The notes below the pieces were generated by a model. The model saw only the letters and a list, made by a program, of their open reading frames with translations, was not told where the DNA came from and searched no databases. From NCBI GenBank assembly GCA_913061275.1, contig CAJXSR010000016.1:22911-86910 (forward strand): a stretch of DNA of 64,000 nucleotides. Reading direction: 5' to 3'. Positions 54,991-63,984 of the stretch are shown in pieces. This DNA comes from an uncultured Paracoccaceae bacterium. GTDB taxonomy: Bacteria; Pseudomonadota; Alphaproteobacteria; Rhodobacterales; Rhodobacteraceae. The stretch's first letter is position 1. The number at the start of each line of letters is the position of its first letter. A program made the translations under genes and the position numbers.

Positions 54991-55692
54991 CTAAACCCCA
55001 AGGTAGCGATGCTGTGCAGCTTTATCTTTATGCAGCGCATCGGATGTGCCTGACCAAACAACTTTGCCGCGCTCAATGATGAAATGACGATCGGCAATGC
55101 GCAATAGATCCTTTAGGTTTTTATCCACCACCAGAATAGACATGCCCTGTTCGCGGATCAGTTCAAGAGATGCCCAGATTTTCTGCCGTACCAAAGGTGC
55201 CAACCCTTCGGTTGCTTCATCCAGTATTACCAGTTTGGGGTTGGTCATCAGGGCGCGCCCGATGGCCAGCATTTGCTGTTCACCCCCCGATAAAAGATTA
55301 CCCATAGAGTTTTGCCGCGTTTCGAGTTCGGGAAATAATTCAAACACACGTTCTACTGTCCACGGGTTTGAAACATTTAAGTGATTGCTGGATGTGGCCA
55401 CCAGATTTTCCCATAATGTCAGGTTTGGGAAAATTTGGCGTCCTTCAGGCACCAGCCCAAGGCCAAGATTTGCGGTTTTATAAGATGCCCGTTCAACCAG
55501 TTCGGTGCCCTCAAAATTAATCGAGCCACCAGTGGCAGGTATAATGCCCATAATCGAATTAATTGTTGTGGTTTTGCCCATACCATTGCGTCCCAAAAGG
55601 GTTACAACCTGACCTGGATCAATGTGCAGATCAATGCCGAACAAGACCTGAGAGCTGCCGTAATGGGTGGTAAGGTCGGATATTTTCAACAT
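54991..55692 (-). CDS. livF: Branched-chain-amino-acid-type ABC transporter ATPase LivF
   Basis: A 233-residue ATPase, one of two in the liv-type (HAAT) importer. The Walker A is LGRNGMGKTTTINS, the signature is LSGGEQQMLAIGRAL, the Walker B is LVILDEATEGLAP. GLVPEGRQIFPNLTLWENL is the LivF-specific loop. It is separated from livG by 1 nt. The liv-type importer lies beside the amidase gene, suggesting it brings in an amide or amino-acid-like substrate. Confidence 0.93.
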   Translation of the reverse strand: MLKISDLTTHYGSSQVLFGIDLHIDPGQVVTLLGRNGMGKTTTINSIMGIIPATGGSINFEGTELVERASYKTANLGLGLVPEGRQIFPNLTLWENLVATSSNHLNVSNPWTVERVFELFPELETRQNSMGNLLSGGEQQMLAIGRALMTNPKLVILDEATEGLAPLVRQKIWASLELIREQGMSILVVDKNLKDLLRIADRHFIIERGKVVWSGTSDALHKDKAAQHRYLGV

Positions 55693-55693
55693 A

Positions 55694-56437
55694 TCATTCC
55701 TCTCCTAAATAGGCGTGACGCACGGCTTTATTCGCGCGAATTTCACTAGGCAGACCCGTGGCAATAATACGCCCGTAAACCAGTACAGATATGCGGTCAG
55801 CTAGGGCAAAAACCGCATCCATATCATGTTCGATCAACAATATTGTACGCTGGCCTTTCAGCCCAGTCAGAAAATCCACAAGTTTTGCGCTTTCCGCCGC
55901 ACCCAAACCCGCCATAGGTTCATCCAGCAACATCAATTCTGCCTCTGATGCCAATGCAACGGCAATTTCCATTTGCCTGTGTTCGCCATGTGATAGTGCC
56001 GATACCAAATCATTTGCACGTGTGTTTAAACCAACTTTTTCTAGGCTTTTCATCGCTTTATCTCGTATGCGGTGTATCTTGCGTGCTGGTTTTATAAACT
56101 TGAATGAATGCCCATCATTGGCCTGCACTGCCAGTGCCACATTATCGATAACAGTCATACCCATCACCAATGATGTGATTTGAAATGACCGTGTTATACC
56201 TAGTTTGGCACGGGCATAGGCAGGTTTATGTGTAATGTCAGACCCGTTCAGCGTCACTGTGCCCGCGTCGGGCCTTAACGCACCTGACAGTTGCGCGATC
56301 AGTGTGGTTTTACCTGCACCATTGGGGCCGATAATGGCATGAATTTCACCTTTTTGCACATCAAGATTAACATCATCAGTAGCGATGACCCCACCAAAGC
56401 TTTTGCATAAGCCATTTATGTTCAGCAAGGGCGCCAT
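55694..56437 (-). CDS. livG: Branched-chain-amino-acid-type ABC transporter ATPase LivG
   Basis: A 247-residue ATPase. The Walker A is GPNGAGKTTLIAQLSG, the signature is LSHGEHRQMEIAVAL, the Walker B is LMLLDEPMAGLG, and the switch is LLIEHDMDAVFALADR. The signature LSHGE is a LivG-type variant of LSGGQ. Length is normal. The livFGMH genes run together with gaps or overlaps of a few bases. Confidence 0.93.
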   Translation of the reverse strand: MAPLLNINGLCKSFGGVIATDDVNLDVQKGEIHAIIGPNGAGKTTLIAQLSGALRPDAGTVTLNGSDITHKPAYARAKLGITRSFQITSLVMGMTVIDNVALAVQANDGHSFKFIKPARKIHRIRDKAMKSLEKVGLNTRANDLVSALSHGEHRQMEIAVALASEAELMLLDEPMAGLGAAESAKLVDFLTGLKGQRTILLIEHDMDAVFALADRISVLVYGRIIATGLPSEIRANKAVRHAYLGEE

Positions 56438-56438
56438 T

Positions 56439-57407
56439 CTATTTCCCCTTACCTTTGAACAGGCCCATCAGCCCGCCGCGAATAAACAAAACCACCCCGA
56501 TTAGCATCAGCCCGAACGGCAGATGCCAAAATATGGTGAACGATGATAGAATTTCTTCGACCAGAATAAATACGGATGAACCTAATACAGGCCCGAATGC
56601 GGTTGCGGCACCGCCTAGAATAACCATGAACATCAGTTCGCCTGATCTTGTCCAATGCATCATATCGGGGGAAATAAATGTCGTGAAATTGCCCAGTAGA
56701 AAACCTGCATATCCGCACATAACACCAGAAATAACATAGGCCGCTAGTCGGTATAAATAGGTGTTATAGCCCAAGGTCACCATGCGTTCATTATTGCCTT
56801 TGGCACCTTGCAACACCATACCAAAGCGTGAATTAACGATGGTTTTAACCAGTAGCATGGCAATTACAAGTGAGATGTAGCTAAGCCCGTAAAGCTGCAT
56901 TGGACTATCAAGATTGATAAAAGGTAGTTCAGAACGCACATCAATCGTTAGCCCGTCGTCACCGTTATAAACATCCAGTGATTGAAACAAAAAGAACGCC
57001 ATTTGCCCGAATGCCATCGTTATCATGATAAAATACACACCCTTGGTGCGCAGGCTAATCGCCCCAGTTATCAGCGCGAATAACGCGGATACCCCTAGTG
57101 CTAACACCAGATGTAAAAGCCCGTTATAGCTGGCAATCAGGTCAAACCCGCCCCATGTGGCATGATAGGACGGAATGCCAACCGCATAGGCACCCAGCCC
57201 GATAAATGCAGCATGCCCAAAGGATACCATACCACCAAACCCAAGGATTAGGTTTAAGCTAACAGCGGCAATGCCTAAAATTACCAAACGAGTTGCCAGA
57301 TCCATATAAAACGCTTGCCCGGTCAGCAGGAAATAGGGCGGCAAAATGGCCAGTGCGATCATGCCCATCACAGTAACCCAACCGACTTTTGTAAGATTGT
57401 TCATCAT
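56439..57407 (-). CDS. livM: Branched-chain-amino-acid-type ABC transporter permease LivM
   Basis: A 322-residue permease with about eight helices. GFGGMVSFGHAAFIGLGAY is the family signature near residue 55. The coupling loop GMVLQGAKGNNERMVTLGYNTYLYR is LivM-like. The C-terminus is short and basic. It overlaps livH by 4 nt, so the two permeases are cotranslated. Confidence 0.92.
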   Translation of the reverse strand: MMNNLTKVGWVTVMGMIALAILPPYFLLTGQAFYMDLATRLVILGIAAVSLNLILGFGGMVSFGHAAFIGLGAYAVGIPSYHATWGGFDLIASYNGLLHLVLALGVSALFALITGAISLRTKGVYFIMITMAFGQMAFFLFQSLDVYNGDDGLTIDVRSELPFINLDSPMQLYGLSYISLVIAMLLVKTIVNSRFGMVLQGAKGNNERMVTLGYNTYLYRLAAYVISGVMCGYAGFLLGNFTTFISPDMMHWTRSGELMFMVILGGAATAFGPVLGSSVFILVEEILSSFTIFWHLPFGLMLIGVVLFIRGGLMGLFKGKGK

Positions 57408-58327
57408 CGCACCTTGGGTGGAAACAGGCCTTGCGGCTTTACCGCCAGAATTACGGCCATCAATATGTAAATCATCATGGCTGATACGGCTGGTGCAGCG
57501 GTCTCGGCTGCATTTTCATTCATTATCAAGGTAAATAACGTGTCTAAAAAGGATCGGCCCAATGTATCAATTAACCCAATAATAATTGCCGCGATAAACG
57601 CGCCTTTCATCGACCCGATGCCACCAATTATTATCACCACAAAAGCCGTGATAATAATTTGCCCACCCATCCCGATATTTGCACCCGTGATCGGGGCAAT
57701 TAACATGCCCGCCAAGCCCGATAGCATGGCACCCAAGGCAAAAACCAATGCAAACAGGGTTTGAATATCAATACCAAGGGCTGACACCATCGTCCGGTTT
57801 GACGCCCCCGCCCTGATAAGCATGCCCAGCCGTGTGTAATTCACCAACCAGAAAAGCCCTGTGGCTACTGTCAGGCCAGTACCGATAATAAGCAGACGAA
57901 AAACCGGAATAACGGCGCCTGTGAACAGTTCTACCTGCCCATCCAACCATAGGGGCAACGGTACGGTAATACCTGCAGGCCCCCAAAGTATATGGGCAGA
58001 AGTATCCAGCACCAGAACCAGTCCGAACGTACCTAATACATGATCCAGATGATCTTTGTCATATAGATTACGCGCAACAATACGTTCCAGCGCATATCCA
58101 ACGATACCTGTCAGCGGTAAAGCAACCAACACGGCCCATAAAAAGTTGCCCAAGACAAATGTTAAAGACGCACAAATAAACGCCCCGATCATATAGATAG
58201 AACCATGTGCAAGGTTTACAAAATCAAGAATGCCAAACACCAGTGTCAGGCCAGAGGCTACCAGAAACAACAGCAATCCCAGCTGCAAACCGTTCAGCAC
58301 CTGCACAAACAAAAGGGTGTAATCCAC
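57404..58327 (-). CDS. livH: Branched-chain-amino-acid-type ABC transporter permease LivH
   Basis: A 307-residue permease with about eight helices, opening with VLNGLQLGLLLFLVASGLTLVFGILDFVNLAHGS, the family signature given here as the span from residue 10 to 43. The coupling loop TRLGMLIRAGASNRTMVSALGI is LivH-like. It follows the binding-protein gene by 77 nt, the gap holding a strong stem-loop. Confidence 0.92.
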   Translation of the reverse strand: MDYTLLFVQVLNGLQLGLLLFLVASGLTLVFGILDFVNLAHGSIYMIGAFICASLTFVLGNFLWAVLVALPLTGIVGYALERIVARNLYDKDHLDHVLGTFGLVLVLDTSAHILWGPAGITVPLPLWLDGQVELFTGAVIPVFRLLIIGTGLTVATGLFWLVNYTRLGMLIRAGASNRTMVSALGIDIQTLFALVFALGAMLSGLAGMLIAPITGANIGMGGQIIITAFVVIIIGGIGSMKGAFIAAIIIGLIDTLGRSFLDTLFTLIMNENAAETAAPAVSAMMIYILMAVILAVKPQGLFPPKVR

Positions 58328-58356
58328 GAGGGTAATTTCCGCTAAGCGTTACATGA

Positions 58357-58384
58357 ATATGGCCGGGAAAAACCCCGGCCATAT
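58357..58384 (-). terminator. Intercistronic stem-loop between binding-protein gene and livH
   Basis: Arms ATATGGCCGGG (58357-58367) and CCCGGCCATAT (58374-58384) form a perfect 11-bp GC-rich stem with a 6-nt loop, 20 nt after the binding-protein stop. No long T-run follows. It probably stabilises the upstream message or partly ends transcription, keeping the receptor in excess over the permeases. Confidence 0.65.
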
Positions 58385-58404
58385 AAGTTTAAATCAGCCT
58401 GATC

Positions 58405-59580
58405 TTAGTTCATTGAACAGTCTTTGGCATAGGTATCTTGATGGGCATCATAAACCGTTTGCACGATTTTTGTTGTCCAGTTACCGCCGCTATCTTTCAC
58501 AACTTCACGCAAGTAAAATGCCTGAATTGGCATGTGGTTGTTGCCATAAGTATAGTCACCGCGAACGGAAGAGTAGCTTGCCGATTTCATCGCAGCGCGC
58601 ATTCCGTCCATGTTGGTTAAATCACCGCCAACCGCATCAACAGCTGATTGGATCAGGAACATAGAATCGTAGGCTTGAGCTGCGTAAAATGATGGGTAGG
58701 CCCCATGCTTAGCTCTAAAATCAGCCACAAACCGTTTGTTTTGGGCATTGTCGATTGTTGGGTCCCACTGTTGTGTAAACTGTGACCCCAAAACATCAGT
58801 GAAATTAGCCGCTTGGAACTTAGGCAATGAAAGCGCATCCACACTAAATACCGTATAAAGCGGCAGGCTGTTTTTTAACCCTGCCTGTTGGTACTGCTTC
58901 ATAAATGCGCCACCCGCTTTACCAGGGTAAAACACAAACAAACCTTCCGCACCCGATGCTTTGGCTTTTGCCAGCTCGGCTGAAAAATCCAACTGTGTTG
59001 GCCATGTGGTCATGTCCACACCTAGAATTTCGCCTTTAAAGGTGCGTTTCACGCCTGCAACCATACCTTTGCCTGCAGCATAGTTCGGCGCGATGACATA
59101 AATTGATTTCACACCTTTTTGGTTCAACACCTCACCCATCGCCATAGGTGTTTGGTCATTTTGCCAACTGGAAGAAAAGAAGTTTTCATGACAAAGTTTA
59201 CCTGCAACAGGGCCCGGGCCCGCGTTGGCAGAAATTAGGAACTTGCCTGCATCCAGCACAGATTTACGAGACGCCAGTAAAACATGGCTCCAGATATAGC
59301 CTGCAACGAAATCTACATTGTCTTGCTTAACCAGCTTGTCAGTTACCTGCTTACCAGTTTCTGGTTTGAACCCGTCATCACCGAAAATAAGGTTAATATC
59401 TAGGCCGCCCATTTTGCCGCCCATGTGTTCAATCGCCAGATTAACCGCTTTTTCCTGATCTTTACCAACCACGGCACCACCGGTTGTAAGTGTGGTCACA
59501 AACCCGATTTTAACTTCTGCCGCTTGCGCTAAACCCGTCAGCATTGTAGCTGCAAGTGCAGCACTTAATAGTCGTTTCAT
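58405..59580 (-). CDS. Branched-chain-amino-acid-type ABC transporter solute-binding protein
   Basis: A 391-residue periplasmic receptor of the LivK/HAAT family. A signal peptide ends about GLAQAA (residue 21). VKIGFVTTLTTGGAVVGKDQEKAVNLAIE is the family start region, and VDFVAGYIWSHVLLASRKSV and FVFYPGKAGGAFMKQYQQAGL follow. It is more like receptors of aromatic or amide-compound systems than true LivJ, but the ligand is unknown. Strong AGGGAGAA site before ATG. Together with livFGMH it forms a complete importer. Confidence 0.9.
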   Translation of the reverse strand: MKRLLSAALAATMLTGLAQAAEVKIGFVTTLTTGGAVVGKDQEKAVNLAIEHMGGKMGGLDINLIFGDDGFKPETGKQVTDKLVKQDNVDFVAGYIWSHVLLASRKSVLDAGKFLISANAGPGPVAGKLCHENFFSSSWQNDQTPMAMGEVLNQKGVKSIYVIAPNYAAGKGMVAGVKRTFKGEILGVDMTTWPTQLDFSAELAKAKASGAEGLFVFYPGKAGGAFMKQYQQAGLKNSLPLYTVFSVDALSLPKFQAANFTDVLGSQFTQQWDPTIDNAQNKRFVADFRAKHGAYPSFYAAQAYDSMFLIQSAVDAVGGDLTNMDGMRAAMKSASYSSVRGDYTYGNNHMPIQAFYLREVVKDSGGNWTTKIVQTVYDAHQDTYAKDCSMN

Positions 59581-59910
59581 GGTATTTCTCCCTAAAATCC
59601 TTGAACAGGCGCGCTTGAACGCACCTTTGCATTGTTAATATACCACCAGTCAAACACGCCTGTTTGTTGGCTTAGCCTAGCGTTTATGTTGGAATATATT
59701 AACCGATTTAGCAATGCGAAAAACTAGCCGGAACAATTACTTCAGTAATGCGCTAAAGTTCTGCGTAAACTCAGCTTAAATAGAAAAGGCCCTACAACTG
59801 AAGTTATTGCGGGCGGGCGTTGTTATTAATCGCAACTTATAACAATGATAGATTGCAGGGCAACTGTGGTGCTGATAGGTATGCATGCCTAACTTGCAAC
59901 GAAATATGGT
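59581..59910. promoter_or_regulatory. Promoter region of the liv-type operon
   Basis: No gene seen in 330 bp upstream of the binding-protein gene. ATTACTTCAGTAAT (59736-59749) is a near-perfect palindrome (6-bp arms, 2-nt centre) about 155 bp upstream of the start codon and may be an operator. No clear -10/-35 pair was chosen, and no terminator with a strong T-run was found for trhO. Confidence 0.35.
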
Positions 59911-60816
59911 TTAGCCGATGTGTTTTGTACCGCGTGTTTTTGCTAATTCAACCTGTTTTTGGCGTTCGCGAAACCGTTCTTTGCGGTCTTCATCATGTGT
60001 ATCAATACATTGATGGCAGGTGACACCATGTTCATATTCAGGGCGGTCAAAATCTTCTGGGGCCAAGGGCATGCGGCAGGCATAACATAATTCATATTGC
60101 CCCTCTTCTAGCCCGTGTTTGACAGAAACGCGGCTATCAAAAACAAAACATTCGCCTTCCCATGTGCTGTTTTCTTGGCTGACATTTTCCAAATATTTAA
60201 GGATACCGCCCTTTAGGTGATATACATCCTGTACGCCTTCACCCAACAAATAATTGGTAGATTTTTCGCACCGAATGCCGCCTGTGCAAAACATCGCAAT
60301 ACGTTTGTTGTGAAACCTGTCTTTATTCTTCTTCCACCAATCTGGAAATTCACCAAAGGATTTTGTGTGCGGGTCAACGGCACCTTTAAAAGTACCGATT
60401 TCCACCTCATAATCATTTCGTGTGTCAATAAGTACTACATCATCTTGCGCAATCAAGTCGTTCCAGTTTTCAGGGTCAACATAATTTCCGACATGCGCAG
60501 TAGGGTCGACTGAAGGTTGCCCCATGGTGACAATTTCTTTTTTCAGTTTCACCTTCATGCGCAAGAACGGCATTTCAATGGAAAAGCTTTCTTTATGGTC
60601 GAAATCAGCACATCCGGGTAAGGCGCGAATGGCGGCAAGGACAACATTAATGTCTGTGCGCGTGCCAGCGATGGTGCCGTTAATACCCTCATGTGCTAGT
60701 AATAAGGAACCTTTAACACCCTGCGCATCGCAGACAGCCTGAAGTGGTGCTTGTAGGGCCTTATGGTCCTCAAACTTTGTAAAATGATAAAGGGCGGCAA
60801 CAACATATTTGGACAT
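59911..60816 (-). CDS. trhO: tRNA uridine(34) hydroxylase TrhO (rhodanese family)
   Basis: A 301-residue enzyme of the TrhO/YceA family that forms 5-hydroxyuridine at the tRNA wobble base. An N-terminal acylphosphatase-like part (LLLAHEGINGTIAGT) is followed by a rhodanese domain with the active-site loop MFCTGGIRCEKST, C183 being the catalytic cysteine. A C-terminal cysteine set (CYACRMPL, GVTCHQCID) is typical. Length is within family range. It runs toward the liv-type importer operon. Confidence 0.94.
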   Translation of the reverse strand: MSKYVVAALYHFTKFEDHKALQAPLQAVCDAQGVKGSLLLAHEGINGTIAGTRTDINVVLAAIRALPGCADFDHKESFSIEMPFLRMKVKLKKEIVTMGQPSVDPTAHVGNYVDPENWNDLIAQDDVVLIDTRNDYEVEIGTFKGAVDPHTKSFGEFPDWWKKNKDRFHNKRIAMFCTGGIRCEKSTNYLLGEGVQDVYHLKGGILKYLENVSQENSTWEGECFVFDSRVSVKHGLEEGQYELCYACRMPLAPEDFDRPEYEHGVTCHQCIDTHDEDRKERFRERQKQVELAKTRGTKHIG

Positions 60817-60856
60817 GGGCGATGCTATACGCCTAGATAGGTTGATCGTCTATGGG

Positions 60857-61687
60857 TCAAAATGACTTATACCACCCGCCAAACGCTACGGCACCGTATT
60901 GGGTTGTGCCATTGATCCAACGGCGATCAACAGCATATTTCACACCTAGATTAATTTCACCGCCTTTAACGGGGCGGCGAAACTTAAATCCTACGGCTGG
61001 AATGATTTTATTGTTAAAGGAAAGTTTATAGCTGTCTCTGGCAAAGGTAAGTTCGGCGAATGGCACATATTGCAATTTCCATTTAGGTCGCACAAATGCC
61101 ATTGCGGCCTCTAATCCGGTTATAAATGCTAGGTTGTGATTTCCAGCATCTAAGCTTTCAGGGAATGTTGCTACCCCCCAGGCTCTGGTTCATGATTTTT
61201 GCCGAAACCAACCCTTATGATCTGCGGGCATATTTCGCCACCAGCTTTTGTAATAAAAGTATGAAACATTCGCCCTGACGCCTGTTTTTTTCTGATTTAA
61301 AAGCTGTCTATAGTCATAATCATATTTAACCGAAGCCGAAACGTTAAAAGTTTTATGTAGTTTCCTTTGATACGAGACACCAAAAGAAATTTTGCTGCGA
61401 TTGATAAATGTTAATAAATGACTATCCTTGCTGAAGAACCCGCGTAAAAAGAATGTAATTTTAGATTTGCGCGCCTTCCAGACGGGAAAAGAGATTTTGT
61501 GAAAAGTTTCAAAATATACGTTATTTTCATCACTAGGCTGCAATGAGTATGGAAATTTTATGACCCCACCCGTTACTGTTTTAAATTTCGGCAAAACTAA
61601 ATCAGATGCCGCGACGGAACTTACATATATGCAAAGCCACATAAAACTGAAGGCGCAAAGAGTTATTGTTTTATGCATCAATTTCAA
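60857..61687 (-). pseudogene. Outer-membrane beta-barrel-like protein, interrupted by in-frame TGA
   Basis: A single reading frame of 276 codons if the TGA at 61192-61190 (codon 166) is ignored. The 5' part has a signal-like N-terminus (CAFSFMWLCIYVSSVAAS) and alternating aromatic beta strands (FNVSASVKYDYDYRQLL). The 3' part continues without frameshift (TRAWGVATFPE ... FAELTFARDSYKLSF) and ends in GAVAFGGWYKSF, with a terminal aromatic residue typical of outer-membrane barrels. The interruption reads QKS-stop-TRAW; a CGA or TGG codon may have been lost. No family name is claimed. The region is AT-richer than its neighbours. Confidence 0.7.
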
Positions 61688-61813
61688 AGCATCTGCCCTA
61701 AACCTTATATGAAAGGCCAGTGTGTTAAATGTTTATGAAGAAGCCGTTAACTTTTACGCAATACAGCCAGTATGTTTGATGATAAATATGTAGAAAACTA
61801 GAAGGGATAGCGT

Positions 61814-62473
61814 ATGGCCATTGATATTGATTTAGTAATTTTTGATTGTGATGGCGTCCTGATTGACAGTGAAATCATTGCCTGTGCCGAAGATGCGCAA
61901 GCTTTACGAGATGTTGGCTATGATATTACCACGCAACAGATGGCGCAGCGATTTGCGGGAATACCAGATCAAGCGATAGATATTATGCTGGAAAAGGAAC
62001 TGGGCAAGCCGTTCCCTAAAAACTTTCGTGCAGAAATTAAGCGTAAAGTTTTGAAAAGATACCACACAGATCTGCAACCGATCAAAGGTGCAAAAACGAT
62101 GTTATCTACTTTGAAAACCAGCAAATGTATTGCATCCAGTTCGGCACCCGCAAAATTGGCCCTTGGCCTTATAAATACCGATTTATACGAGTTGATTTAT
62201 CCGCATATTTATTCGGCTCATCTGGTTGCACGCGGTAAACCGCACCCTGATATTTTCGAATATGCCGCGCGTAAAATGGGTGTGCAAGCGGCGCGGTGCC
62301 TTGTGTTGGAAGACAGCGTTGCGGGTGTTACTGCTGCAAAAGCCGCAGGAATGAAATGTATCGGGTTTACGGGCGGGTCACATTGTCAGGCGGGTCATGC
62401 GGAGCGCTTGAATAATGCCGGGGCTTTTCGGGTGATAGAGCGGCTTGAGCAGCTTTTGGATATTGTCCCTTAA
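61814..62473 (+). CDS. HAD-superfamily phosphatase (phosphoglycolate-phosphatase/beta-PGM-like)
   Basis: A 219-residue haloacid-dehalogenase phosphatase. The nucleophile is D11 with D13 in FDCDGVLIDSE. Motif II is SSSAPAKL, motif III is the lysine in GKPHPDIFEYAAR, and motif IV is VLEDSVAGVTAAKAAG. It carries the alpha-helical cap of subfamily IA. A sugar-phosphate or phosphoglycolate substrate is likely. Its stop overlaps the arfB stop on the other strand by four bases (TTAA). Confidence 0.92.
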   Translation: MAIDIDLVIFDCDGVLIDSEIIACAEDAQALRDVGYDITTQQMAQRFAGIPDQAIDIMLEKELGKPFPKNFRAEIKRKVLKRYHTDLQPIKGAKTMLSTLKTSKCIASSSAPAKLALGLINTDLYELIYPHIYSAHLVARGKPHPDIFEYAARKMGVQAARCLVLEDSVAGVTAAKAAGMKCIGFTGGSHCQAGHAERLNNAGAFRVIERLEQLLDIVP

Positions 62474-62889
62474 TCGTCGGTCACTTTACCGCGCAAAGAT
62501 TTAACTTGCGCGCGCTGTTTTTTACCTTCCAAACGGCGGCGTTTGGACGCCAGTGTAGGCCGTGTTTTGACCCGATACTTAGGGCGTTCCGTGGCTTTTT
62601 GGATTAGTTCCACCAATTTACTGACGGCCAGTTCACGGTTCATCGCTTGTGACCGGTGCTTTTCTGCGGTGATAATAAGCGCACCTTCTTTAGTCCATTT
62701 TCGCCCTGCAAGTGTGCGCAAACGGTTTTTGACAAAAGGCGGTAAATTGGGCGAACGGGCGGCCTCAAACCGTAATTCAACAGCCGTGGAAACTTTGTTT
62801 ACGTTTTGCCCGCCCGGCCCTGACGAGCGGTGAAAACTTTCGCTTATTTCCCAGTCTTCCAGTGTGATTGTTTCGGTGACTTTAATCAT
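62470..62889 (-). CDS. arfB: Alternative ribosome-rescue factor ArfB
   Basis: A 139-residue peptidyl-tRNA hydrolase that frees stalled ribosomes. The GGQ motif is at residues 26-28 in SSGPGGQNVNKV. The basic C-terminal tail (KRRRLEGKKQRAQVKSLRGK) enters the empty mRNA channel. The ATG at 62889 (MIKVTETITLEDWEISE) is the family-like start; an in-frame ATG seven codons upstream lies within the LacI gene. It begins 1 nt after the LacI stop, in the same direction. Confidence 0.94.
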   Translation of the reverse strand: MIKVTETITLEDWEISESFHRSSGPGGQNVNKVSTAVELRFEAARSPNLPPFVKNRLRTLAGRKWTKEGALIITAEKHRSQAMNRELAVSKLVELIQKATERPKYRVKTRPTLASKRRRLEGKKQRAQVKSLRGKVTDD

Positions 62890-62890
62890 G

Positions 62891-63895
62891 TCAAAGCGTA
62901 TCGCCTGCATCTATTTTAGATGCAAAAGTGATAACCTCATGGCTGCGTTTCGTATCGGATTGAGTGGCCGCAACAATCATTTGCGCAGCTTTTGTGCCGA
63001 TCTCTTCCCTAAATGCATTCGTGGTAGCGGTCAATTTGGGTAAGCCTTCACGCAGTTCCAGACCGTTGAAACCTGCCAGTGCCAGTCGATCAGGTACAGA
63101 TATATCATGCGCAATACAGTGCATCAAACCCCCTGCTGCTAATAGATCATTAGAATAATATATACAGTCCAGATTTGGGCGTCTGGCCAGTAGTTTCTGT
63201 GTTACGTCTTTACCGATGCGCAAAGTGGAATTGCCTGTATAGAATTCCTGATCGACAATGGATAATGCTGTTTCTTCTAGTGCTTTTTTAAATCCGCTAA
63301 GCCGTTTACCCGCCCTGAAATCAGTTAGCATTTTAGTGCCGATAAAACCGATGTTCTTATAACCTTTTTTAGCAATCAGCAGGCCCATATCATAGCCTGC
63401 TTTTTCATGCGAAATGCCCACATTCATATCAATGGGATCACCATCAACATCCATGATCTCGGCTATTGGAATGCCTGAACTTTCCATCATGCGCCGTGCA
63501 TTATCTGTGTGTTCAAGGCCTGCAATAATCAACCCGCTGGGTTGCCATGATAGCATTTGTCTGACCACGGTTTCTTCTGTTTTCTGATCGTAACCTGTCA
63601 CGCCAAACACGGGTTGTAGTTGTGTATCTTTCAGCACATTTATAATGCCAGTTAATACTTCAGAAAAAACCGAACTGCTGACCGAAGGCACAATTACCCC
63701 GATTAGGTTGACGCTGTTTGATGAAAGAGATCCCGCGATTTGGTTGGGAACATAACCCAATGTTTTTGCGGCTTCACGCACGCGGTCGCAAGTATAGGGT
63801 GATGCTTCGCCTTTGCCGCGCAAAACCCGTGACACAGTCATTTCACTGACCCGTGCCATTTGGGCAATATCTTTTAGTGTGGGGCGATGGGCCAT
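62891..63895 (-). CDS. LacI-family transcriptional regulator
   Basis: A 334-residue regulator: N-terminal LacI helix-turn-helix (PTLKDIAQMARVSEMTVSRVLRG) and a sugar-binding-fold domain (LIGVIVPSVSSSVFSEVLTGI). Gluconate-type (GntR-like) relatives have similar start sequences. The ATG at 63895 has CAGGA; the frame extends 15 codons upstream with no better start. The regulated genes are probably outside the window. It ends 1 nt before arfB. Confidence 0.9.
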   Translation of the reverse strand: MAHRPTLKDIAQMARVSEMTVSRVLRGKGEASPYTCDRVREAAKTLGYVPNQIAGSLSSNSVNLIGVIVPSVSSSVFSEVLTGIINVLKDTQLQPVFGVTGYDQKTEETVVRQMLSWQPSGLIIAGLEHTDNARRMMESSGIPIAEIMDVDGDPIDMNVGISHEKAGYDMGLLIAKKGYKNIGFIGTKMLTDFRAGKRLSGFKKALEETALSIVDQEFYTGNSTLRIGKDVTQKLLARRPNLDCIYYSNDLLAAGGLMHCIAHDISVPDRLALAGFNGLELREGLPKLTATTNAFREEIGTKAAQMIVAATQSDTKRSHEVITFASKIDAGDTL

Positions 63896-63954
63896 TGGGT
63901 ATCCTGCTGAATTCACTCTAATATATACGGGTAAAATCAAGCGACTACAAATGA

Positions 63955-63984
63955 AAGAGCCCGCACCAAGGAATGCGGGCTCTT
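63955..63984. terminator. Stem-loop near the right edge, probable terminator
   Basis: Arms AAGAGCCCGCA (63955-63965) and TGCGGGCTCTT (63974-63984) give a perfect 11-bp stem with an 8-nt loop. T-rich sequence follows on both sides, short on the minus side. It probably ends transcription of a gene lying to the right of the window. Confidence 0.6.
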
